NCBI RefSeq assembly: GCF_045679555.1
Contig: NC_092091.1
Location: 91,840,190-91,904,189, forward strand
Source: Salvelinus alpinus
Taxonomy: Eukaryota; Chordata; Actinopteri; Salmoniformes; Salmonidae
DNA: 64,000 nucleotides
Direction: 5' to 3'
Shown: piece by piece, positions 11,535-22,551 of the stretch
Position numbering within the stretch: position 1 is the first letter of the stretch
Layout: every line of letters begins with the position of its first letter
Position numbers and translations under genes: made by a program
The notes under the pieces: generated by a model
What the model was told of the DNA's origin: nothing
Databases searched by the model: none
Seen by the model: the letters and a program-made list of their open reading frames with translations, nothing else

Positions 11535-11988
11535 CCGACACCTGTCATAACAGAGGTGCCAACTCTCCCCCACTGGAGGTGAGACACGCCCGACACCTGT
11601 CATAACAGAGGTGCCAACTCTCACCCACTGGAGGTGAGACACGCCCGACACCTGTCATAACAGAGGTGCCAACTCTCCCCCACTGGAGGTGAGACACGCC
11701 CGACACCTGTCATAACAGAGGTGCCAACTCTCCCCCACTGGAGGTGAGACACGCCCGACACCTGTCATAACAGAGGTGACAACTCTCCCCCACTGGAGGT
11801 GAGACACGCCCGACACCTGTCATAACAGAGGTGACAACTCTCCCCCACTGGAGGTGAGACACGCCCGACACCTGTCATAACAGAGGTGCCAACTCTCCCC
11901 CACTGGAGGTGAGACACGCCTGACACCTGTCATAACAGAGCTGCCACAACTCTCCCCCACTGGAGGTGAGACACGCCCGACACCTGTC
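11535..11988. repeat. 55-bp minisatellite, left block (about 8 copies)
   Basis: Unit CGACACCTGTCATAACAGAG followed by GTGCCAACTCTCCCCCACTG and GAGGTGAGACACGCC. The same array resumes at 13470, so it was one array before the insertion at 11993. Confidence 0.95.
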
Positions 11989-13469
11989 TTAAAACCTGTT
12001 AGGGCTGCAAGCCCGAGGTCGGTACACTTATGACAACATCTTGCTCAAGTGCAGGGCGCGAAATTCAAAATCTATTTTTTTTTTATATTTAACTTTCACA
12101 CATTAACAAGTCCAAAACAGCATTTGAAAGATAAACATCTTGTGAATCCAGCCAACATGTCCGATTTTTAAAATGTTTTACAGCGAAAACACCACGTATA
12201 TTTATGTTAGCTCACCACCAAATACAAAAAGACAGACAGACATTTTTCACAGCACAGGTGGCATGCAGGTAGCATGCAGGTAGCATGCAAAGCCAACCTA
12301 ACTAACCTAGAACCAACCTAACTAACCTAGAAACAACTCCCTCAGATGACAGTCCTATAACATGTTACACAATAAATCTATGTTTTGTTCGAAAAATGTG
12401 CATATTTGAGCTATAAATCAGTTTTACATTACTGCTACCATCAAAGCTACCATCATAGCTACAGTCAGAAATAGCACCGAAGCAGCCAGAGTAAATACAG
12501 ACACCAACGTCAACTACATTACTCATCATAAATCATTTCAGAAAAATATATGGTGGATAGCAAATGAAAGACAAACATCTTGTGAATACAGCCAATATTT
12601 CCGATTTTTTAAGTGTTTTACAGCGAAAACACAATATATCGTTAAATTAACTTACTACAAGAGCTAACACACAAGAGCATTGATTCAAGGCAAACGGTAG
12701 CGATAGCACAGTTCGACAGATATATGAAATAGCATCCCAAATTGGGTCCTTATCTTTGTTGATCTTCCATCAGAATGTTGTACAAGGGGTCCTTTGTTCA
12801 GAACCGTCTTTGTTTGGATCCAGAACGAACTATTTCCCTCTTGAATTAGCAAGCACACTGGCCGTGCGGCGCTAACCTCTCCTTCTTGAACAAATTCTTC
12901 CAACGCATCACATGTAAAGTCCCGAATAAATTTCAATAATATAATTAAACTATATTGAAAAAACATACTTTAGGATGATATTGTGACATGTATCAAATAA
13001 AATCGAAGCCGGAGATCATATTCACCTATAACGACGGTTTTCCAGGAGGCGAGTCCAGGTCCAACTTCGCGCCTTCGGAAAAAAAATAATGGCGGACCTC
13101 TCACTCCAAGAGGTTGTATTCAATCCCAGAACAAGATAATCAAGTCATTTCTGCTCTCACTTCCGCATGACACCCAGGGGAAGGTGTATGACGTGTTTCT
13201 ACAGTCCTAAGTGACATGCCCTTTTATAGACAAGCTCTTGAAGAGAGACCTCGCTTTTGGAAATCTCACTTCCGGATAGGAAATGGGCTGTAAAAAGAGT
13301 TCTGTTTCACTTAGAGAAATAATTCAAACGGTTTTAGAAACTAGAGAGTGTTTTCTATCCAATAGTAATAATAATATGCATATTGTACCAGCAAGAATTG
13401 AGTACGAGGCCGTTTGAAATGGCCACCTCTTTCCAGGTTACTCAATGCTGCCACTTCAGCCATAACAGG
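11989..13469 (+). mobile_element. diverged TTAA-family element splitting a minisatellite
   Basis: It begins after TTAA (11989-11992) with AACCTGTTAGGGCTGC and shares long blocks with the 1.83-kb family: AACATCTTGTGAATCCAGCC, GTTTTACAGCGAAAAC, CAGATGACAGTCC, ATCAGAATG, and AATAATATGCATATTGTAC near the right end. The right end is uncertain; the minisatellite resumes at ATAACAGAGG (13470), which would fit a mutated TTAA. No coding frame. Older than the other copies by eye. Confidence 0.65.
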
Positions 13470-14222
13470 ATAACAGAGGTGACAACTCTCACCCACTGGA
13501 GGTGAGACACGCCCTACACCTGTCATAACAGAGCTGACAACTCTCCCCCACTGGAGGTGAGACACGCCCGACACCTGTCATAACAGAGCTGCCACAACTC
13601 TCCCCCACTGGAGGTGAGACACGCCTGACACCTGTCATAACAGAGGTGACAACTCTCACCCACTGGAGATGAGACACGCCCGACACCTGTCATAACAGAG
13701 GTGACAACTCTCACCCACTGGAGGTGAGACACGCCCGACACCTGTCATAACAGAGGTGACAACTCTTACCCACTGGAGGTGAGACACGCCCGACACCTGT
13801 CATAACAGAGCTGCCAACTCTCCCCCACTGGAGGTGAGACACGCCCGACACCTGTCATAACAGAGGTGACAACTCTCACCCACTGGAGGTGAGACACGCC
13901 CGACACCTGTCATAACAGAGGTGACAACTCTCCCCCACTGGAGGTGAGACACGCCCGACACCTGTCATAACAGAGCTGCCAACTCTCCCCCACTGGAGGT
14001 GAGACACGCCCGACACCTGTCATAACAGAGGTGACAACTCTCACCCACTGGAGGTGAGACACGCCCGACACCTGTCATAACAGAGGTGACAACTCTCCCC
14101 CACTGGAGGTGAGACACGCCCGACACCTGTCCTCACGGAGCTGCCAACTCTCACCCACTGGAGGTGAGACACGCCCTACACCTGTCATAACAGAGGTGCC
14201 AACTCTCATCCATTGGCGGTGA
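13470..14222. repeat. 55-bp minisatellite, right block (about 14 copies)
   Basis: Same unit as the block at 11535-11988. Variants with GAGGTGAC, GAGCTGCC or ATGAG are interspersed. Minus-strand open frames across it are repeat artefacts. Confidence 0.95.
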
Positions 14223-14261
14223 GACACGCATTTGACCCTCTAATCATGACACAACTCTTAT

Positions 14262-14930
14262 ATATATGATAGTGTAATAACCATGTCGTAGCCTGATAGT
14301 GTAATAACCATGTCGTAGCCTGATAGTGTAATAACCATGTGCTAGCCTGGTAGTGTAATAACCATGTCGTAGCCTGATAGTGTAATAACCATGTCGTAGC
14401 CTGATAGTGTAATAACCATGTCGTAGCCTGATAGTGTAATAACCACGTCGTAGCCTGATAGTGTAATAACCACGTCGTAGCCTGATAGTGTAATAACCAT
14501 GTCGTAGCCTGATAGTGTAATAACCATGTCGTAGCCTGATAGTGTAATATAGCCTGATAGCCTGATAGTGTAATAACCATGTCGTAACCTGATAGTGTAA
14601 TAACCATGTCGTAGCCTGATAGTGTAATAACCATGTCGTAGCCTGGTAGTGTAATAACCATGTCGTAGCCTGATAGTGTAATAACCATGTCGTAACCTGA
14701 TAGTGTAATAACCATGTCGTAGCCTGGTAGTGTAATAACCATGTCGGAGCCTGGTAGTGTAATAACCATGTCGTAACCTGATAGTGTAATAACCATGTCG
14801 TAACCTGATAGTGTAATAACCATGTAGTAGCCTGATAGTGTAATAACCATGTCGTAGCCTGATAGTGTAATAACCATGTCGTAGTCTGATTGTGTAATAA
14901 CCATGTCGTAGCCTGATAGTGTTCGGCAGG
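14262..14930. repeat. 27-bp minisatellite, about 24 copies
   Basis: Unit AGCCTGATAGTGTAATAACC followed by ATGTCGT. Because 27 is divisible by three, a 244-residue minus-strand frame stays open; I do not regard it as a gene. Confidence 0.97.
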
Positions 14931-14939
14931 CTAACTGCA

Positions 14940-16146
14940 ATAAAGAGAGACTGTATTCAGCTAAAACTGATCATTCAGACTTTATATACTAGAACATGTT
15001 ATAATAGTACATGAAGGGTCCTTGTAGAACAGACTGGATGTTAAACTGCTGAAGCTTCTAAGTTAAAGCATCAGACTCAGACTGCAACAGACCACTGACT
15101 GCTCACTGCTGTAGTTCATTCATTCAGCAAGCAGCCTGGAAACTCCAGAGAGAAGTTCTGCATCATAGTTTACACGTCATTATACCTTCTATAGCTTTTA
15201 ATAGACCGACCGACCGGCTTCATTCATAATGCATGAATGAAATGGTAGTCATTGCCCGGGACTAAACTGACTGGGGAATGTTCTCTGAACAGGACCCAAC
15301 GTTTTGGAACGTTCAGATGTTATGAACAAACATGCCTCTCTGACATTTAGAATAGTAAATCAGGTCGGCTCTATATCTGCTAATTCTATCGACAACGTTT
15401 GGCAACAGAACGTTGCCCTCATTAGGAACCAAACGGAAACAAACAAGTCAGAAACAGGGAGGGACTAACATGAACTTGTCAAGAAAGAAACGCTCCTTCT
15501 TGTTGCAAAACGTTTTGCTACGATCTGCACTATTGAATACACCCCTGAAAAGTATGAGACGGCTTACCTGCTGGTGACGACTACAACAAAACCATTTTCA
15601 GTAGCCAAAAAGTCGAATGTTGCCATTAAAATGACAATAATAGAGCAAACGTGATTTCTTATTATAAATGTCCGAGACGTGTTTGTCCTACATAGTGTAT
15701 TTTATATCTGAATGTTCAAAAACGTTGCGTCTTGCTGAACCGCCCCAATAATGTTTCTATACACGGAAGTATAAGTGAAAGTAAAATAGGTATAGCGACA
15801 CACAAGGTCACTGTAGCAGCAGACAACTAGTAGATTTAGTTGTCTAAAGGAGATGCCAACACATTTACAGTCTAGTTTGATGTGTGTCCTAACATCCTTT
15901 CAGGTTGTATTACTATCATCCAGTGATCCACATAACATGAGGATGAGTCCTGCTATTCTCCACTCAGGCTGCGGAGAGAGAAAGACGATTAAACGAGGCG
16001 GAGAGAGAAAGACGATTAAACGAGGCGGAGAGAGAAAGACGATACAACGATAAGGTAGGCAACAATCTGAAATATAACTGTTCAATGGCTATTTCATTTT
16101 ACGATTCTTGAAGAATGTAATTTATAAAGACCTCACCTGTGCGCAG
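14940..16146. other. mostly non-coding sequence
   Basis: No clear gene. A possible small exon lies at 15911-16054 (separate entry). The remaining sequence shows no repeat or RNA that I recognise. Confidence 0.4.
15911..16054 (+). other. possible small exon containing a 27-bp triplicate
   Basis: After a possible acceptor (CATCCTTTCAG) the frame runs over an ATG near 15937 into three in-frame copies of a 27-bp unit encoding GERKTIKRG-type residues, then TAA, with GTAGGC just after. A GTGAAAGTAAAAT motif about 150 bp upstream is only loosely like an interferon-response element. No family match; a simple repeat is as likely. Confidence 0.2.
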
Positions 16147-16152
16147 TACAGC

Positions 16153-16678
16153 CCTATATTGGACGCTGTGCATTGGCGTCCTACAGTAGGTGGCTACAAT
16201 GCGGCGCCCGGTAAATAACAGGTGAATTCTTTAGGGGGGGTAGCCTACTTGTTTCCGAAAACCCTGTTACTGAAGGCATATGTGTCTATAATCCCTTGTC
16301 CGTTGGACCGGATTGTGTGTGGATATCTTTAGAAAATACTGTATAGAAACCGTCTGAACCGAACTTTTCTCCAAACCGGCACCTATAACTTGTCTGTATT
16401 AGGCTACGAGGAAGCGCGTCTTGAGCACTGTCTATCACAGCCAAGATGCCGGTTTGGAGAAACGTTCGGTTCAGACGGTTTCTATGGGTCTACAGATATC
16501 CACACATGATAGAACCCTGACCGACGGACAAGGAGTTACGGATTATCGATATTCAATTACAGGATTTTAGGAAACAAGTAGCCTACCCGCCTACACAATT
16601 TTGCCAGTTATTTTCCAGGCTTCACATTGTAGCCACCAAGGACGCCAATGCGCGCATGCGCAGCGTCCTAATATAGTG
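16153..16678. mobile_element. foldback (long inverted repeat) element
   Basis: Left arm 16153-16392 and right arm 16447-16678 are imperfect reverse complements around a loop of about 55 bp. Matching landmarks are AAACCGTCTGAACCGAAC, GTGTGGATATCT, TACTTGTTTCC, GGTGGCTACAATG and GGACGCTG. No coding capacity. A decayed foldback or MITE transposon is the simplest reading. Confidence 0.8.
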
Positions 16679-17782
16679 GTAAACAGAGAAATAAGAATTA
16701 ATAGAAGATTGAATGAATGGAAGGGTATTTTACTCCATTACTCCATTTACTCCATCCCTGTAACACCTAAACACCATCTGTTTCATCATCTCGCTTCCAA
16801 GATGGCATAGCAGTTCAGACGTTCTTTTTTTGTCCTCGTCTTGTCGTGTCCTGTATATATATATATTTACACCTTTCTTCGCATATCTTTATATATTTTA
16901 TTATCCAAGAACTCAACTACAAAAGCTTTCCTGCAACCCGCCTCACAAATTACAAAAAAAAAGTATTATTTACCTCAAATCTGAAAATCCACAGTGGAAG
17001 CTAGCCAGAGGCTAGCCAGAGGCTAACCAGAAGCTAACTAGAAGCTAGCCAGTAGCTGATCTGAAGCTGCCTAGAAGTTAGCCGGTTTGCTGGCTAGCGT
17101 TGGTGTTTCAGCTGCCCACGTTTGTGGTCTTCAGCTATTCCTTTAGCTCGATAATCTATCGGCACTTTTGTGCAACGCGACTCGGACCGGAGCATACCGG
17201 GACTATTTTTCTCAGTGTCCCCGGATTTCAGCCACAGGCTCTGGACGTTTGCACCTTGATTTCACAGCTAGCTAGCTGCAAACCGTGTGACTATTGGCTT
17301 ACGTCGATCCCGGAGCAAACTTAAATTATTCCGGAGCTAGCCAGCTGAGGAGTTCCATCAGCCACTCCTGGGCTACAGTCACCTATCCGGACCCGTTTTT
17401 TTTGTTGTTGTTGCTGCAGATGCGGAGCCCCATCGGGCCTTCACGACTGACTGCCGACATTATCTGCCCGAGGGAGTTATCCAACTGGCACCTCCGTCGC
17501 AACGTTACCTGAACGCTCATCTGGGGCCCGCTAATCGTTAGCTGTCTTATCGGCTGCTATCGGAATAAGTATATCGGACAATTTTTCTTGGGTCACTATA
17601 ACTATTTTGCCAATTGGATTGATCCCCTCTACCACACGGAACCCCACTAATCTACCGACGGAAACGCACGAGGTGTCTAAAAATAGACTTCCATCCTATG
17701 CTATCTTGCTACTGATAGCCATCTACCCGGCCAGCTGTCTGGATCGCCGTGACCCCAACCAACCTCTACTCACTGGACCCTT

Positions 17783-20700
17783 ATGATCACTCGATTAAGC
17801 ATGCCTCTCCTTAATGTAAATATGCCTTGTCCATTGCTGTTCTGGTTAGTGTTTATTGGCTTATTTCACTGTAGAGCCTCTAGCCCTGTTCACTATACCA
17901 TATCCAACCTCTCAGTTCCACCACCCACATATGCGATGACATCACCTGGTTTCAATGATGTTTCTAGAGACAATATCTCTCTCATCATCACTCAATACCT
18001 AGGTTTACCTCCACTGTATTCACATCCTACCATACCTTTGTCTGTACATTATTCCTTTAAACTATTTTATCGCCCCCAGAAACTTCCTTTTACTCTCTGT
18101 TCTAGTCGTTCTAGACGACCAATTCTCATAGCTTTTAGCCGTACCCTTATCCTACTCCTCCTCTGTTCCTCTGGTGATGTAGAGGTGAACCCAGGCCCTG
18201 CAGTACCTAGCTCCACTCCTATTCCCCAGGCGCTCTCTTTTGATGACTTCTGTAACCGTAATAGCCTTGGTTTCATGCATGTTAACATTAGAAGCCTCCT
18301 CCCTAAGTTTGTTTTGTTCACTGCTTTAGCACACTCTGCCAACCCGGATGTTTTAGCCGTGTCTGAATCCTGGCTTAGGAAGACCACCAAAAATTCTGAC
18401 ATTTTCATCCCTAATTACAATATTTTCAGACAAGATAGAACGGCCAAAGGGGGCGGTGTTGCAATCTACTGCAAAGATTGCCTGCAGAGTTCTGTTTTAC
18501 TATCCAGGTCTGTTCCCAAACAATTTGAACTTCTACTTTTAAAAATCCACCTCTCTAAAAACAAGTCTCTCACCGTTGCCGCCTGCTATAGACCACCCTC
18601 TGCCCCCAGCTGTGCTCTGGACACCATATGTGAACTGATTGCCCCCCATCTATCTTCAGAGCTCGTGCTGCTAGGCGACCTAAATTGGAACATGCTTAAC
18701 ACCCCAGCCATCCTACAATCTAAGCTTGATGCCCTCAATCTCACACAAATTATCAATGAACCTACCAGGTACCACCCCAATTCCGTAAACACGGGTACCC
18801 TCATAGATATCATCCTAACCAACTTGCCCTCCAAATACACCTCTGCTGTTTTCAACCAAGATCTCAGCGATCACTGCCTCATTGCCTGCATCCGTAATGG
18901 GTCAGCGGTCAAACGACCTCCACTCATCACTGTCAAACGCTCCCTGAAACACTTCAGCGAGCAGGCCTTTCTAATCGACCTGGCCGAGGTATCCTGGAAG
19001 GATATTGATCTTATCCCGTCAGTAGAGGATGCCTGGATATTTTTTTTAAATGCCTTCCTCACCATCTTGAATAAGCATGCCCCATTCAAGAAATTTAGAA
19101 CCAGGAACAGATATAGCCCTTGGTTCTCTCCTGACCTGACTGCCCTTAACCAACAGAAAAATATCCTATGGCGTTCTGCATTAGCATCGAACAGCCCCCG
19201 TGATATGCAACTTTTCAGGGAAGCTAGGAACCAATATACACAGGCAGTTAGAAAAGCCAAGGCTAGCTTTTTCAAGCAGAAATTTGCTTCCTGCAACACA
19301 AACTCCAAAAAGTTCTGGGACACTGTAAAGTCCATGGAGAATAAGAACACCTCCTCCCAGCTTCCAACTGCACTGAAGATAGGAAACACTGTCACCACCG
19401 ACAAATCCACTATAATTGAGAATTTCAATAAGCATTTTTCTACGGCTGGTCATGCTTTCCACCTGGCTACCCCTTCCCCGGTCAACAGCACTGCACCCCC
19501 CACAGCAACTCGCCCAAGCCTTTCCCATTTCTCTTTCTCCCAAATACAGTCAGCTGATGTTCTGAAAGAGCTGCAAAATCTGGACCCTTACAAATCAGCC
19601 GGGCTAGATAATCTGGACCCTTTCTTTCTAAAACTATCTGCTGAAATTGTTGCCACCCCTATTACTAGCCTCTTCAACCTCTCTTTCGTGTCGTCTGAGA
19701 TTCCCAAAGATTGGAAAGCAGCTGCGGTTATCCCCCTCTTCAAAGGGGGGGACACTCTTGACCCAAACAGCTACAGACCCATATCTATCCTACCCTGCCT
19801 TTCTAAGGTCTTCGAAAGCCAAGTTAACAAACAGATTACCGACCATTTCGAATCCCACCATACCTTCTCCGCTATGCAATCTGGTTTCAGAGCTGGTCAT
19901 GGGTGCACCTCAGCCACGCTCAAGGTCATAAACGATATCGTAACCGCCATCGATAGGAAACAATACTGTGCAGCTGTATTCATTGACCTGGCCAAGGCTT
20001 TTGACTCTGTCAATCACCGTATTCTTATCGGCAGACTCGACAGCCTTGGTTTCTCTAATGATTGCCTCGCCTGGTTCACCAACTACTTCTCTGATAGAGT
20101 TCAGTGTGTCAAATCGGAGGGTCTGTTGTCCGGGCCTCTGGCAGTCTCTATGGGGGTGCCACAGGGTTCAATTCTTGGACCGACTCTCTTCTCTGTATAC
20201 ATCAATGATGTCGCTCTTGCTGCTGGTGAGTCTCTGATCCACCTCTACGCAGATGACACTATTCTGTATACTTCTGGCCCTTCTTTTGACACTGTGTTAA
20301 CAACCCTCCAGGCGAGCTTCAATGCCATACAACTCTCCTTCCGTGGCCTCCAATTGCTCTTAAATACAAGTAAAGCTAAATGCATGCTCTTCAACCGATC
20401 GCTGCCTGCACCTGCCCGCCTGTCCAACATCACTACTTTAGACGGCTTTGACTTAGAATATGTGGACAACTACAAATACCTAGGTGTCTGGTTAGACTGT
20501 AAACTCTCCTTCCAGACTCACATCAAACATCTCCAATCCAAAGTTACATCTAGAATTAGCTTCCTATTCCGCAACAAAGCATCCTTCACTCATGCTGCCA
20601 AACATACCCTTGTAAAACTGACCATCCTACCAATCCTCGACTTCGGTGATGTCATTTACAAAATAGCCTCCAATACCCTACTCATTAAATTGGATGCAGT

Positions 20701-20935
20701 CTACCACAGTGCCATCCGTTTTGTCACCAAAGCCCCTTACACTACCCACCACTGCGACCTGTACACTCTCGTTGGCTGGCCCTCGCTTCATACTCGTCGC
20801 CAAACCCACTGGCTCCAGGTCATCTACAAGACCCTGCTCGGTAAAGTCCCCCCTTATCTCAGCTCGCTGGTCACCATAGCAGCACCTACCTGTAGCACGC
20901 GCTCCAGCAGGTATATCTCTCTGGTCACCCCTTAA
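17783..20935 (+). CDS. LINE polyprotein: 2A motif, AP endonuclease, reverse transcriptase
   Basis: 1,050 residues in one frame. Residues 16-33 are hydrophobic, signal-peptide-like. A second hydrophobic run ends in the 2A-like motif DVEVNPGP (residues 132-139, bases 18176-18199); in known 2A motifs the ribosome fails to join the final Gly-Pro bond, so a 138-residue leader and a Pro139-initiated enzyme are expected. Then an APE-type endonuclease (HVNIRSL, SESWL, LGDLNWN, SDHC) and a reverse transcriptase (NYRPISILP, SGFRAGHGC, IDLAKAFDSV, GVPQGSILGP, and catalytic YADD at about residue 822). The frame stops at TAA 20933-20935, but the same frame continues open for 51 more codons to TAG 21089-21091 with conserved-looking residues (FGRLSFQFSAANDWN), so this is a late nonsense mutation. 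Otherwise the frame is intact. Confidence 0.9.
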   Translation: MITRLSMPLLNVNMPCPLLFWLVFIGLFHCRASSPVHYTISNLSVPPPTYAMTSPGFNDVSRDNISLIITQYLGLPPLYSHPTIPLSVHYSFKLFYRPQKLPFTLCSSRSRRPILIAFSRTLILLLLCSSGDVEVNPGPAVPSSTPIPQALSFDDFCNRNSLGFMHVNIRSLLPKFVLFTALAHSANPDVLAVSESWLRKTTKNSDIFIPNYNIFRQDRTAKGGGVAIYCKDCLQSSVLLSRSVPKQFELLLLKIHLSKNKSLTVAACYRPPSAPSCALDTICELIAPHLSSELVLLGDLNWNMLNTPAILQSKLDALNLTQIINEPTRYHPNSVNTGTLIDIILTNLPSKYTSAVFNQDLSDHCLIACIRNGSAVKRPPLITVKRSLKHFSEQAFLIDLAEVSWKDIDLIPSVEDAWIFFLNAFLTILNKHAPFKKFRTRNRYSPWFSPDLTALNQQKNILWRSALASNSPRDMQLFREARNQYTQAVRKAKASFFKQKFASCNTNSKKFWDTVKSMENKNTSSQLPTALKIGNTVTTDKSTIIENFNKHFSTAGHAFHLATPSPVNSTAPPTATRPSLSHFSFSQIQSADVLKELQNLDPYKSAGLDNLDPFFLKLSAEIVATPITSLFNLSFVSSEIPKDWKAAAVIPLFKGGDTLDPNSYRPISILPCLSKVFESQVNKQITDHFESHHTFSAMQSGFRAGHGCTSATLKVINDIVTAIDRKQYCAAVFIDLAKAFDSVNHRILIGRLDSLGFSNDCLAWFTNYFSDRVQCVKSEGLLSGPLAVSMGVPQGSILGPTLFSVYINDVALAAGESLIHLYADDTILYTSGPSFDTVLTTLQASFNAIQLSFRGLQLLLNTSKAKCMLFNRSLPAPARLSNITTLDGFDLEYVDNYKYLGVWLDCKLSFQTHIKHLQSKVTSRISFLFRNKASFTHAAKHTLVKLTILPILDFGDVIYKIASNTLLIKLDAVYHSAIRFVTKAPYTTHHCDLYTLVGWPSLHTRRQTHWLQVIYKTLLGKVPPYLSSLVTIAAPTCSTRSSRYISLVTP

Positions 20936-21091
20936 ACCAATTCCTCCTTTGGCCGCCTCTCCTTCCAGTTCTCTGCTGCCAATGACTGGAACAAACTACA
21001 AAAATCTCTGAAACTGGAAACACTTATCTCCCTCACTAGCTTTAAGCACCAGCTGTCAGAGCAGCTCATAGATTACTGCACCTGTACATAG
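20936..21091 (+). pseudogene. C-terminal tail of the LINE polyprotein beyond the premature stop
   Basis: Fifty-one in-frame codons follow the TAA at 20933. Residues such as NDWNKLQKSL and a terminal cysteine-bearing end are typical of this family of elements. One base change would account for the stop. Confidence 0.7.
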
Positions 21092-22164
21092 CCCATCTAT
21101 AATTTAGCCCAAACAACTACCTCTTTACCTACTGTATTCATTTATTTATTTTTGCTCCTTTGCACCCCATTATCTCTATCTCTACTTTGCACTTTCTTCC
21201 ACTGCAAACCAACCATTCCAGTGTTTTTTTTACTTGCTATATTGTATTTACTTCGCCACCATGGCCTTTTTATATTTTTATTTATTTTTATATATATTTT
21301 GTTTGCCTTCACCTCCCTTATCTCACCTCACTTGCTCACATTGTATATAGACTTATTTTTCACTGTATTATTGACTGTATGTTTGTTTTACTCCATGTGT
21401 AACTATGTGTTGTTGTATGTATCGAACTGCTTTGCTTTATCTTGGCCAGGTCGCAATTGTAAATGAGAACGTGTTCTCAACTTGCCTACCTGGTTAAATA
21501 CCTGGTGAAATAAATAAATAAATAACACGCTTGTGTCATCACAGACGTGTTCTCAACTTGCCTACCTGGTTAAATAAAGGTGAAATAAAAAATAAATAAA
21601 AAAAGATTGTGTACTAGTTTTAGATGCCATTCCCTCAGAGGGGTTGTTTTATTACCCAGGAACATGTTGACTCACCAGTAGGAAAGATTCGTTTTTCTTT
21701 TAGTCCATTCAACAACAATAGAGATATAGGAACAGAGAGATTAAAGTAGATGTCACGCGTCAAAATGTTGATTGATGACCCTATGTCCTGCTGACGTGTG
21801 CATGCCCATATTTGGGCTTCCTGTCCTGACCCCCCTGTTGGTTTGAGGGGGGCGTGGTTTATGCCCCTATGAATGGTGCTCCTGTTTCTCACAGCTTAGA
21901 GTGTGTAAAAGAGTTTTATGCTGTTTTTGAATTTGTCATGATGATTGATGTCTAGTGTCCCGTTGGGAACCGGGTTGGGTGGGGGGTGTGTGTAATGAAC
22001 ATTTCAAAGAGTAAGGCCTATTTTATAGCTTATAGCCCTCCGGGGTTGTTGTCTAGGAAACACGAATGTCAGGGGGTATTGGGCTTTGCAGCAGCCTTAT
22101 AAAGCCCCTGAACAATCCCTGTTTAAGACTGTACATGATAACCCCCTGAATATTAAACAAAAAT

Positions 22165-22198
<34 letters not shown>
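22165..22198. repeat. (TG)n microsatellite, left arm
   Basis: About 16 TG units. The mirror tract (CA, 33570-33630) is almost twice as long, one of the clearest differences between the arms. Confidence 0.95.
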
Positions 22199-22199
<1 letters not shown>

Positions 22200-22308
22200 G
22201 AAACAAGGTCCCTTCGCATTGTGGACATTTCAAGCTTTCAACAACAATAAAACAGCCATCTAAATAATGTTTCTAGGCCTAACACACTGTTGAGTTTCCT
22301 ATTTAGTT

Positions 22309-22551
22309 GTGTTTATATGTACATGCACCGAGCTTCCAGGTGGCTCCAGCCTATGGTTGTTCGGTGCACCAGGTACACCGGGGAGATTAGAACCCCAAAG
22401 AAAGATCCTAAAGGTAATTTCAGGTTTAGGTTTAGGGTATAATAACTTTAGTGAAACCGCATTTCACCCTATGTACAGACATAGAGAGCCAACACATAAA
22501 GGTGTAACAGGGATGAATGGATATTCAATGTACAACAGTGGTCTTCTGTAA
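22309..22551 (+). other. 80-codon open frame, unrecognised (left arm)
   Basis: Starts ATG, contains GLGYNNFSETAFHPMYRH, stops at the beginning of the first 292-bp unit. After the stop the same frame reads on through mostly sensible residues with several stops (for example INAVG), which suggests decayed coding sequence. No family recognised. An identical frame exists in the right arm at 33215-33457. Confidence 0.3.

Larger units (their letters stand above)
16793..21605 (+). mobile_element. APE-type non-LTR retrotransposon, near full length
   Basis: Roughly 4.8 kb: a 5' UTR of about 990 bp starting CTTCCAAGATGGC, one large frame (17783-20935), a 3' UTR, and a tail with AAATAAATAAATA. The 5' UTR contains a degenerate GCTAGCCAGA-type repeat at 16998-17100. 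The CTTGCCTACCTGGTTAAATA tail motif is present twice (about 21480 and 21553), so the tail is partly duplicated. RT style (NYRPISILP, YADDT) suggests the L2/CR1 group; I have not assigned a clade. No target duplication could be identified. Confidence 0.85.

Noticed and set aside
11535..14222. CRISPR-like array of repeats
   Set aside because: Units are head-to-tail with no unique spacers, in a vertebrate genome; this is a minisatellite.
14206..14940. 244-residue minus-strand open frame
   Set aside because: It is a translation of a 27-bp minisatellite; periods divisible by three keep frames open without coding meaning.
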